Assembly: GCA_014905825.1 (NCBI GenBank)
Contig: JACGCN010000041.1
Location: forward strand, 1 to 64,000
Direction of reading: 5' to 3'
Source of the DNA: Lyophyllum atratum
Taxonomy: Eukaryota > Basidiomycota > Agaricomycetes > Agaricales > Lyophyllaceae
DNA: 64,000 bases
Positions within the stretch are counted from its first letter, which is position 1, and each line of letters starts with the position of its first letter. Positions 1 through 10,404 of this stretch are shown here, piece after piece. The position numbers and the translations under genes are program-made. The notes beneath the pieces are model-generated. The model made no database searches. It saw nothing but the letters and a program-made list of their open reading frames with translations, and was not told the DNA's origin.

Positions 1-2733
1 TCTACTGGCAAGAAAAGTATGTCCACAAAACCTAATCTAATATTTTCGATGACTTGAGTAACGTCAAAAACAGGAAATGGCCACAGCCTCAAGGATTTTA
101 TGTACGTCACATCTCTGGATCCCTACCTGTAGCTCTAGCTCATTCAATGTTATAGATGGGAATCTACGCGTTCTTGGGTGTTTCTCAAGCCGTGGCATTC
201 TTTATCATGGGAAGCATGTTTGCCTTGCTTACCTACTTCGCTTCGCAAAGCTTGCACAAGGTTAGCCCCTACATTGGTTTGAAGTGAGCGCCTCAAATGA
301 TGCCATAATGCAGAGTGCTATCGAACGCGTTATGCATGCTCCGATGTCCTTCTTTGAGACTACAGTGAGTATATGACGGTCATATCATGTTCCAGAAGCC
401 CTGACGAGTGTTTATAGCCCCTTGGTCGCATCATGAATCGTTTTTCTAAAGGTAAGAAGCCGTCCTCCCGGATATCGAGGAAAGGTGTTGATTTGATGTA
501 GACATTGATACCATTGACAACATGCTCGGAGGTGTGTCGCGGTTCGCCCATGTTCTGTCTCCCATTAGCTGATCAGAAACCCAATATCAGACTCTCTACG
601 CATGTTTGCGGGTACAACGTCTTCTATCATCGGAGCGATCATCTTGATATCCATCGTCTTGCCCTGGTTCCTCATTGGCGTAGCGTGTATCATCATCCTA
701 TATCTCTATGCGGCGGCGTTCTATCGTGCAAGTGCTCGTGAGCTAAAGGTGCGTCCACTCCCTCGTCATATTAGATTTCTGGCTAATGGCTCAATCTAGC
801 GATTGGGTAAAACACATGTCACCATATCCTACCTTTTACTAATAACCCTCTCAGACGCTGTGTTGCGGTCTTCTTTATATTCTACTTTCTCCGAAAGTCT
901 CTCCGGATTGGCCACCATTCGAGCGTACGGCGAATCGGAAAGGTTTCGCCTTGACAACGAAAGGCGGTTGATGTGGAAAACCGGTATGTCAGAACGTGCT
1001 CTCGTGGGTGTATGCGCTAATCTATGCTTTCGTGCAGCGCATATTGGTTGACTGTGACAAACCAGGTTCGTGTTCTTTACTATTCAACCTCGTATCAAGC
1101 TAACCTCTTATTCTCGCCACCAGAGATGGCTCGGAATCCGCCTAGACTTCCTAGGAGCGCTATTGAACATTCATCGTCTCGTTGCTTGCTGTTGGCACGC
1201 GATTCACGATCTCACCAGCTCAGACCGGTCTCGTACTTTCTTACATTCTGAGTGTCCAACAAGCGTTTGTTTATTCGCTTACTTTTACGTTGACTTGTCT
1301 AATCATGGTGTCTTCAGGTTCGGATGGCTTGTTCGACAAAGCGCAGAGGTGGAAAAACAATATGAATTCCGTGGAGCGTATCGTCCACTACGCGACGGCC
1401 GTAGAGCAAGAAGCGCCTCATGAACTACCCGACGCAAAACCACCGTCCGAATGGCCCGCACATGGTCGCGTCGAGCTGACAGACATCGTGTTGAGTTATA
1501 GACCTGAGCTTCCTCCTGTGCTGAAAGGTATGCCTGGCCTTCCTATCGAATGTATCGTCTCTCAACTTCACTTCAAGGGATATCCATGACCGTGGAAGCC
1601 GGGAAAAGATAGGAATCGTTGGAAAGAACCGGCGCCGGAAAGAGCTCTATCATGACAGGTATGTCAATGTTCGTCAGTATTTCACCCAATTCCTTTTGTC
1701 AATATACTATTTTGTTTAGCGCTTTATCGACTGGTGGAACTGACGAGTGGGTCGATCAAGATCGATGGAGTTGACATCTCCAAAGTTGGTCTGGCAGATT
1801 TGCGGAGCGGGCTTGCGATTATTCCTCAGGATCCAGTAAGTTCTGTACGTTCCTCGTTGTGGAAAACCTTGACCGACGTTTTTCTCCTCAGCTTCTCTGT
1901 AAGGTTTTACCTCACTTGTGTAGACCGCCTAATTGATGTCTTTCAAGTCTCTGGAACTCTGCGCTCCAACCTGGATCCATTCGACCTCCATGACGATGCC
2001 ACTCTTTGGGATGCACTGAAACGGGCCTACCTCGTGGAGAATACCTCGAAACGTAACTCGCTGGCGCTTCAGGATGACGAAGTTCCGAGCGGTGCGCACA
2101 CACCGATGAACCGGTTCACGCTGGATACCGTCATCGAAGACGAAGGTGGGAACCTGTCGATCGGCCAGGTGAGCCTAATCTTTCCAAAATAAACCAGGCA
2201 CGCCTCTGAACATCTTCCCATCCTTAGCGGTCTTTAGTGTCACTCGCGCGAGCGCTGGTAAAGGACGCCAAAGTGATCATCCTCGATGAAGCTACAGGTA
2301 TGACTGTTTTCTCCATGACTGATCGCTTGTAGTAATCTTTCCCTCCTCAGCTTCCGTGGATTATGAAACCGATAGGAACATTCAGGATACCATTGCGTAT
2401 GAATTCAAGGATAGAACGATATTGTGCATTGCTCGTTCGTCCCTGTTCGTCTATTTTCGCAGTTCAATCGTCTGATACTTTGGAGCAGACCGATTACGAA
2501 CCATCATCGGTTATGACAGGATATGTGTCCTTGACGCAGGAGAAATTGCGGTCAGTGACACTTCGTGCTCACTTGTTCGGCGAAAACTGACGTTATCTGT
2601 CTAGGAATTTGACACTCCTGTCCAGCTGTATCACATTCCCAACGGAATATTCAGGGGGATGTGTGAACGCTCGTCCATTACTTTAGAAGACCTTCGACTC
2701 GCGGCCAAAATAATGGCCAACGACGAGGCTTGA
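1..2733 (+). CDS. ABCC-type (Yor1/MRP-like) ABC transporter, C-terminal half, 5' truncated, frame-disrupted
   Basis: This is the 3' part of a full-size ABC exporter of the MRP/Yor1 class, which pumps organic anions or drugs across a membrane using ATP. The visible part is the second membrane domain (PLGRIMNRFSKD, LSGLATIRAYGESERF, QRWLGIRLDFLG) followed by the second ATPase domain. That domain has a Walker A GRTGAGKSS (about 1621-1652), a Q-loop IIPQDP, the phrase FSGTLRSNLDPF, a signature GGNLSIGQ, a Walker B VIILDEAT and a switch IAHRLRT split by an intron. The protein ends in MANDEA before TGA at 2731. More than ten short introns fit, including a 7-nt exon at 1892-1898. The frame is broken near 1169, at the A-run 1353-1357, at 1604-1607 and at 1623-1625, and the join near 1036 does not close. 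The gene is either a pseudogene or carries base errors. The first half lies outside the window. Confidence 0.85.
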
Positions 2734-3036
2734 TTTATCAAAAGGACAGGTCCACGGCGTTTTATACCACCAATAGACATGATCACTGGTCCTGACTTCT
2801 TTTTCTTTCGGATTACTATCATTTCATGTTCTTACTACACTCTACTACACGGCCACATAATGTGCATAAATTAGCGTTTTCCTTGATGAAAATCTCCATA
2901 GTTCGGCAACTTTCAGACTTGTTTGACTGGCAGAAGAGGCGATGTGTCGTACATACGCCTAACCGGAGACGTTTAGGGTGGTATACATAAACTAACGTAT
3001 TCGAAGAATTACAACACGATGGTACTTGTAGTTGAA
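2734..3036. other. Convergent 3' flank
   Basis: This is the tail-to-tail spacer between the ABC transporter and the carboxypeptidase. It is A/T-rich and must carry both 3' ends. I see no gene or clear hairpin in it. Confidence 0.5.
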
Positions 3037-5302
3037 TCACATAAATAAGTTAAGGGATATAAGAGCAATGGCGGGTATCAATGTCATGAATGAGAGTGTC
3101 TGAAAGTGTCCAGAACGCGCCGAGGAATCCTTGGTCGCCTGGGTTGGAGTAGACGCAAGACTTTGATTTGCCATGATTTGAGTGAACATCTGTGCAGCCG
3201 CTTGCCCTATCTCTAGATTTCCAAACTGCAAAGCACCCCATGTTATCACTGGTCAACTGTCAGCTCAAAGAACAAAACGAACCTTGTAGGCAGGAACCTC
3301 ATGTCCGGCTCCGAACACGCGGAGGTAGGAGAACGTGCCAGCGTTCTTAAACTGGCCAGCTGTCTGGTCCGCAACCTTGTAGGTGGCGAACTGTTGTTGC
3401 TGGTATGAGGAAGTGAATTTGGTGGAAAGGGCATCGACTAGAATGGTGTAAGCTATTGCGGCATCCACAGACAATATCGGTAAATTACCATAGCTTCCAC
3501 CCAACGTAATTTAAAAATATAGTCCTGAACATCAAATCTCAGTTTTCGTGACAATTAAGGGGATGAACGGTTGCTCACAGCGTCTCCGTCGAATATGATG
3601 GTTCTGACCTGGTCAAATATTAACATGGGCCAGGCGGGTCAAGAATGGCAAAGCACGTACTCCGGCGTTGATTACGCTCTCTAGATCTGGCCTTGAGGTC
3701 CTCATCCAATCTCCTGTGACCACGCTGAGTCGGACGATCACATAACATGATGCGGCACAAACCAGTCTTTGCAAAGTTGGAATACACATCCGTGTTGGTG
3801 TCTTGCCACTCTTTCTCTGCGCCAACTTTTGACGCAATTGATTGCAGGTAGTTATCAAACGGGGGTGGATATGGGTCGGGATTAGTTGATGGGACGTAGT
3901 AAACCTTCACAGTCGATTAGCAGAAAGGTCTTGCAACAGAAGACAGCATCTTACATCGAACTTCCCGGCTAATGGTGACAAAATGAAACGATTGCAGTAG
4001 TTCTGCGCGGAGCTGCATATTGTATCATTTCCTCCGTTGTTGCAAGCGGTTATCTGTGGTAGGTGATGTCAGTAGAGGATCGATCATGTAGTACCAATAC
4101 TATGACCTGAGCACGACATCCATTCGGAGCCTCCATGCTCGTATTTACGGTAGAGATCACTGACTGGGATACTAACGGATGGTATGGATTCGTTTCAGCG
4201 TAGGTGGCATAGGCTGGATATTGAAGGAGGGGATCCTAGAAATTCTGTGTTCGCAAATTATGGGTGAAGCAAGATTTCAGACTAACCGTGATGCCATTGC
4301 CAATTCCAAGTACTTTGAGATTGAGAGTTTCTCCCTGAACAGTTCCTGCAGAGATAGCAGCATTTTGCGCCAAGAAATGGCTGATTGATGGTCGTTACGA
4401 ACTCGATGACACGTAAGTAGAGCTCAACACTTACGCTGCGAATGCGGGTCCATAATGACCACCATAGCTGTGCATTTGGAAGTATCAGTAAAGGCGTAGT
4501 GTAATGGATGATGAGACTCGTACGATTCGGTCCAGAGGGCCAGGTCATTCTTCCGATACTTGGAAAACCTCGAGTCGCTCAAAAATATCTGCATGAAGAT
4601 CCAGATATCAGCGGCGGCCTGCTGGGATGTTCCAACTTTCAGATCCCCATGGGAAAAACCAACTCCAACAGGTTGGTCGATGTAGAGCACGTTAGCTTCG
4701 TTGTTCCAGGAGTGGGGATTGCGGGTGACCGAGGAACTATCGTTGGTGATGCGGCATGGCCCATGCTCTTGGAACAGACCGAACATGCTAGAGCTTCCTG
4801 GCTAATGAGAAAGATTGACTTTTTGGTTCGGGAGAGTCCACAAAATAAGAACGAACCCCTCCATTGAACCAGAGTGCCAACGGAGCATTGTCTGGATCCT
4901 TTCGAGACGCGAAGAACCAGAACCTGGATCGAAGGGTAAGCGTCTTACGTATCATCGCTCAGACGATGCTTCAGCTCACCAAATGCTTTGGTTCGCAGCT
5001 ATGTCCCCATACCCAGACGCCTGGTAAACGCCTTGTGTGGTTTCTGAAAAGGGACCTGGGTAAACTCGAGAACTCAATCCTGAGTGGAGGCGGTGCTTAC
5101 CACAAACTCCAGAGTTTTCAACCACTCGAAGCTTTCCAGGAGTGGTAGTGACATTGGTAGCAGCGTTGCTGAGAATCTTGGTTTCGAAGGATTTGGCGTG
5201 AGATGAAGCTGTCACACCGCCAATTATTCCGTCGATGACCGGCATCTGACCACCAAGCACCTCAACGATGGGCAACGCGAGGGCAAGGTGAAGTAACAGC
5301 AT
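3037..5302 (-). CDS. Secreted S10 serine carboxypeptidase (possible indels)
   Basis: This is a serine carboxypeptidase of peptidase family S10, which removes C-terminal residues from peptides in the vacuole or outside the cell. It begins with a signal peptide ([19 protein letters not shown]). The oxyanion-hole block [10 protein letters not shown] follows near 4870. The catalytic Ser block ESYGGHYGP is split by an intron at about 4440-4530. The catalytic Asp region is FDGDADYIF near 3520-3600 and the His region is [10 protein letters not shown] near 3300. A Ser/Thr-rich stretch and a hydrophobic tail ending LISLNLFM suggest a GPI anchor or a membrane tail. The block after DYIF reads KLRW instead of the family-like NYVG because of two compensating one-base shifts, and the next exon join (3487-3491) is one base short. 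The start was chosen for its signal peptide. Confidence 0.85.
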
Positions 5303-6156
5303 GACGGCGACAAGTCCGGGGGTAAGGATGGACGGCCGGTGTCATTGTACGTATTCTTATATCCCATTTTCCCCACTATTATCACTGCCACTGGCAACAA
5401 TTTGCCGACGTACAAGGGGTCTAAATTTAGATAAGCGCAGCCAGAGCGCATCTTGATGGCTTCTCTTGAGAGTTTACGTCGCGTGTCGTCATGGGATGAA
5501 GACCCAGGCTCGGGGGGTCAGGCTGCACCTGTATGTTTGCACTCAAAAAGTTGGGCAGCCCGCAGGATTCAGATATTCCATTTAATTTGCATGGCGTCAG
5601 CCGCAAGTGTGCCGCACAATCTGAGTCAACGTGGGTAATGAAAATATTCAGCCAGGGGCGCTTTGGACTGCGAAAAGTGAATCATTATCAAACTGATCAA
5701 GAACAACCATCACCGCTGGGTGAGGCAACAGCTCGCACCTGTACTTAGTTGGGTCTGAATTTACAAGTCATAGTGATATTTGGAATAGTGGACTGGCCGT
5801 AGAGTAAGGAAACGCGTAGGGACGCCCGAGATATCTTGGCTAGTAGATGTACCAGCACCAATTTGAACGTAGGTCCTGGAACGCCACTGCGAGAGCTTGA
5901 TCAACAAGTTACCCCGAGTCCACAGCGCCCAAGCACTTCGCCCGCTGGACACTGAGTTGTCCACTGCTATCTTTCAAGTTCGTTTATCATCCATTACATC
6001 AGATGAACGGTGTTGGCAGGCGAGAAGTAGGACTGCTGAACGTCATGAACGGAGAGCGCAGTAACGCGCGCACAGAAAGCTTAGTTTCTGGTAGGCATAA
6101 GATCTTACACGACGCTCGGCTTCACTTGAGAGGGGGTGAAGCGCAGCCCATGGCCA
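5303..6156. other. Intergenic, no gene recognised
   Basis: This stretch lies upstream of the carboxypeptidase and downstream of ATG17. It holds only short unsupported reading frames on both strands. It presumably contains the carboxypeptidase promoter. Confidence 0.4.
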
Positions 6157-8198
6157 TCATAAACTCTCTTTGCCCAACCCACCAGCCACCTTCTCCAACT
6201 CAGCATGAATCTGGTCCTTCGCCTAAGTAACAGCCAATTCACATTAACATCATGCAAGACAAATAAATACCATACTTACCTGCGTAATGAGATCACTGTC
6301 GATGATAGGCAGAAATTCCAGCGTGTCGCCCGTCCAGGGAACGACCTCCCATCGCGTCGGCGCATTACCGACGCAGAGGCATATGTCCTCCGGGAGACTG
6401 GTCCCGTACTCTGAGTTGAAGTGACTTCGCACTTGGTTCTCCTCTGCAGATGCGAAGGCAAACCGTTTACCATGAGATAAGCGTATAAATCGATTGTAAG
6501 CCGTACCTTCCGTCATGGCCTCGAGCTGCGACATCATCCCCCGCACGATGTTTTTCCGCCGCTTCACGGTACTGCCTGCGGCGTGCAAGCTCAAGGATGA
6601 GCTTGTTGAACGCGGTCTGATACGACACGTAGCGGTCACGAAGGTGCTCGATCGTGAGAAGATGGTTCTGCAACCCGCTAAGCTCCTCTTCGCATTTCGT
6701 CTATATGGCTCATAAATCAGAGGATCACGAACGAGTGGAGAAGGCCAAGGACAGACCTCCACCTCTTCCTGGGTTTGCAACATCTCTAGCATAATGTCAC
6801 CTAGTTCGTCGAGGTCGTCCAGGATGTGGTTTAGGAGAGATAAGTGTGTCTGTGACAACTCTTTCGTAGCCTGAAGCTTCTCACTGAACACCTTGTAAGG
6901 ATAACGGGACTATCCTTGTGTAGAACACGTACCGATGTTCTTCAATAGTATCTGTACCCTCTTCTAGTTCAGCCATAATTGAAGGGAGTTCGTTAGTGTC
7001 GCGGTTCATATCTGAATAACCCCGAAATTAATACGTTTCGGAAAGGGTTCTGAGATGGATTGCCTTGAAGGTCGTCGTCGCTAAATGCTTCTCCGGCTTC
7101 ACTCTCCTCTAGGGCATTGGCCATCTGTCCATAGTGTGACGTCAAACTCTCGAGGTGTGCTGCCATGGTAGTTATTGTCACATCCTGAACGGCGAGAATT
7201 TCTTCAATATGTTTCATGGGTGGGTCCGATGTAAGCTCAGGCAGCGAGTCACGAATGGATGCTATTGTGGTAGCAAGAGTCTCTGGGTATTCATCCGTCT
7301 TGCTCATGATATACTATACAGCAGATACTAAGTTCAACTCGCTATCTGAGGTGAAATGTAAGAAGAGACTTACATCGAGGCCCAACCGGTCATTTTCCAT
7401 GGATTCCAGCACATCCTCGATAGCTTGTTCATCCACAAAATCACGCAACGTCTTCCAAGATCTCTTATCTGCCTCATTCCGCCCCTCGCTCTCGCGTTCA
7501 TGCTCTCTCTGCAAGCCGTTCTGCAAGCCGCCCCGTAGTGTCGAAGAGGGGCTATGGCTGACCGCCGATAGCATGCCTCCGGAGCCATTTGGTTTATGTC
7601 CACTATCGACACGTTCCTTTCGGTCGTCAGAATGCTGGCTCCCAAAGAGAGACGAGTCCGCGGAGGGGCTTTCGTGGAAGTCGGGCGGCACCAGCTGGGA
7701 CCCAAGTGACTCAAGTACATCGTCCAGCGCGTCGGAGTGTTTGACGCGAAGTTTATCCCATTGCTAAGAGCATCAGATAGGACCGCGGTATGAGGATACC
7801 TGAGAACTGTGGCGGAGATATACCCACCTGGACCTGTTTCTCCAGATACGCGCGTTTCTCCTCGATACTCTTAGCTACACTTGCGACGAGCTGCCATTCG
7901 CGACCTTAATACACTTCTCAAGATAACCTAGGTGTAGAAGTACCTTGAGTTGCTCTGCGACGGCCTCCGTCACCCACCGGACTTTGGCATCCAGGGCGAC
8001 GACGTCGATCGAGGTGTTGGCAGACACGTTGGAGATGGCATTAGCGCGTGAGCAGAGCTGCTCGCCGTTCTGAAGGGCCTTCTTGGACTGTAGAACGAGC
8101 GAGACGAGATGCGGTTGGGTCGGTGATGATGACATCTCAGTCGATGTGGCCGTGAGACGCGTCCGCAGGCCGCAGCGCCACTTGAATTCATGCTCCAT
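6157..8198 (-). CDS. ATG17: Autophagy-related protein 17
   Basis: Atg17 is the elongated, mostly helical scaffold of the Atg1 kinase complex that organises the phagophore assembly site. The N-terminus carries the typical PHLVSLVLQSKKALQ helix. The middle is coiled-coil rich, with HLESLTSHYGQMANALEE near 7090-7170 and LSQTHLSLLNHILDDLDEL near 6800-6860. The C-terminus has the APG17 block FNSEYGTSLPEDIC followed by NAPTRWEVVPW near 6330-6420. The last exon (6157-6226) closes the frame after a 60-nt intron. Two in-frame starts are possible: 8198 (A at -3, G at +4) and 8135 (MSSSPTQPHL), which fits the family length better. The gene is head-to-head with the LysM gene, with only 66 bp between start codons. 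Confidence 0.85.
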
Positions 8199-8264
8199 TC
8201 TTGATTTCTTATTCTACTTCAGTTCTACGGTCATTTTCTACCTACCTACATAATACCAGTGTCG

Positions 8265-9479
8265 ATGCCCCCGCTATTCCTCACATCCGTAGTGAGAGCT
8301 GATATTGAGAAGAATACGACGCTCTGTCTCGCATGCGCTTCCTCACTCCCACCTCTCAAGAAATCCAGCACAGCAGCGACTGGCCTCTTCACTACACCAT
8401 GCTGCCAGCGACCCATATGTCCAAGTTGCATTGCTACAAACCCCCGACTCCTGAGGTACGACCCCTGTTTGGCATGTCTTGAAGGCGTAAATGTCGTGCG
8501 CACTCCTTCGATGGCAGGGTCCACCCCTCATTCGGCAGCCCGGTCCAATGTTGATGGGTTTGTCAGGGATGAGGATACGTTCGTATTAGGTGATGAAGAA
8601 GATGACTCTGACTTGGAGGATGAAATATGCGAGAAGCCAACGGTCACCACGAATGCTTCTCCCTTAATAGAGGATGTCACGTCTCCCATCGCTTCTCAGG
8701 AGACGCTTCAGAATGATAATACATATACCCCGGCTGCCTCGGAAAACACGACACTGGGAGCATTGGCGGCAGAGGAGCAGACCCTGGCCGGAAGGGAGAC
8801 TGAGTCCACGCCCGTAAAATATTATATCACTCGATCCGACACCCTCCAGGGCATCGTCTTGCGTTATGGCCTCGACGTAGGTACCCCTTAAATCCTCTGC
8901 AGCATTTTATGCCAACTTCCTATTAGGGCTACGAGCTCTGCCGGCTCAATAACCTCCCTCCCAGCACCCTCAGGACCACCCCACACCTCTTGCACACCCG
9001 GCGTTTCCTTCTCCTCCCGCCCAACGTGCGGAAAACTGAAGTGCCGCTCAACCCCGAGTCACCGGAGCAGGCGAGAGAACGAGAGGCTAGCCATGGCAAA
9101 GAGCGAGCAGAGAAGCGATTGCAGATGCTGACCAAGGAAGTCGATTGGCGGGTTGCGAAAGCCTACGTAGCACTGGCGGACGATCCGGATGAGGCGGCGG
9201 AGGAAAGAGAAGAGTGGGACCGCAAAAGGAAGGAGTCTTCGGGGGAGGGAGTAGGTGCAGGGCCGTCAAATTTGGAAGAGAGGGCAATTAGGAAGTATTT
9301 GGATGATGAGGAATGGGAGGAGAGGTGAACAGTGCTTATGACTGCATGATACCCGCTACTGAACATATGCTCTCAGGCAACGGAGGGAGGGAGTCAAAGT
9401 AGACACCGCGGTGAATAGGACGGGGCAGAGCGAGAAGGATGAAAGCCATGGCCGCTGGTCGTGGAAATGGGGAAATTGA
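8265..9479 (+). CDS. LysM-domain protein with N-terminal Cys-rich zinc-binding-like region
   Basis: Three exons (8265-8876, 8927-9324, 9377-9479) give 370 residues. Residues 18-75 hold paired cysteines (CLAC, CC, CPSC, CLAC) resembling a zinc ribbon. An acidic, low-complexity linker follows. A single LysM motif spans the first intron (KYYITRSDTLQGIVLRYGLD then GYELCRLNNLP, residues about 185-225). The charged C-terminal helix is rich in Glu and Arg and ends in WSWKWGN. There is no signal peptide, so this looks like an intracellular LysM protein rather than a secreted chitin-binding effector. The second intron is inferred: without it the frame stops at 9328. With it the last exon reads on naturally and the total length is divisible by three. 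The ligand is unknown. Confidence 0.75.
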
Positions 9480-9643
9480 GTTGCAATACTAAGTGCAGCG
9501 GATAAATAGTACCTTTGTAAAGTTGTCAGAATGGGGTAGGGTTGTAGGTTGCAGAATCACGTACCATGCACCCGGTCAAGGTCAGGCGTTGAAACAGGAT
9601 CTGTATGCCATACTCTTGCATCCTAACCAGTCAATTTCCAGGT

Positions 9644-10192
9644 TCAAGGGCCCTTTTCCATTTCCATTTGTTTTCTGAACCAAGGCTTCAGCCCTAACGC
9701 GTCCAACGCGTCAACAAGGGCCCTCATATTGACAACCTCGTGCAATCCGATCTTCGATTGAGCCAAATTCCCCTGCACATTGGCATCCAAAGGCCGGATG
9801 TCAACATGCTGGAACTGGAGATAACGAAGCGCTATATTGATCCCAGTCAATGAAAGATAGATTCTGCTTAAATAAACGCGTACTTACCTCGCGCATTCTC
9901 GATGAACGTCGAGATCGAATCCTTGTTCCCCTCGAACACGAGGACACCGGGTTTTCCTGTCTTCGTCATTCAGGATTTAAGTCCCTTCCCATAGGTGCAG
10001 TGAGTAGGTTATGCACCTTGACGAGACCCGATACTTTGGCGTGTAGAGCGTGCCGTTTGAGCCTCCGAAATTTAGCGGGATTGCTGATATCTGAGGACTG
10101 GTGAGGTTCTAAAACATGATATTACTATTCAGACACTACGTACGGTGCATTCTGGCTATGGATGAATCTGTGAGGCTGGAGCATCCCTCCAT
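9644..10192 (-). CDS. Small DUF1115/Prp3_C-like domain protein (RWDD2-like C-terminal half)
   Basis: Four exons (10192-10144, 10108-10017, 9960-9888, 9831-9644) join in frame to 133 residues. The core has a basic helix with the phrase RRLKRHALHAKVSGLVK, then KPGVLVFEG, then FIENARALRYLQFQ. This resembles the C-terminal DUF1115 domain of RWD-domain proteins of the RWDD2 type, also found at the end of the splicing factor Prp3. The RWD domain that usually precedes it is absent, and there is no room for it before the Gut2 gene starts at 10405. Function is unknown. The family assignment rests on pattern memory only. Confidence 0.6.
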
Positions 10193-10404
10193 CACCAGTG
10201 GTTCAACCGTGGTTGAGAGAGGTTGAGAGTCGTTGATGATGGCAGGAAAAGGATAAACCCGTGCCTAAATGACGGGCCTGGCGGGCCGTGTGCTCCAAAG
10301 ACTTTTCCATCATGTCTGGACTCTGGAGTAACCAATCTTGTCCTTGTGCTCGGTCAACGATACTGACCGCGCCAGTTGTGCTGCGCAATTGACTCTGAGA
10401 CGAT
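10193..10404. promoter_or_regulatory. Bidirectional promoter, DUF1115 gene / GUT2
   Basis: These 212 bp separate the two divergent start codons and must hold both promoters. I see no clear TATA box. Confidence 0.5.

Noticed and set aside
7216..7767. A 183-codon Ser-rich + strand frame
   Set aside because: It is antisense to ATG17 exons and its Ser-richness mirrors the codons of the real gene.
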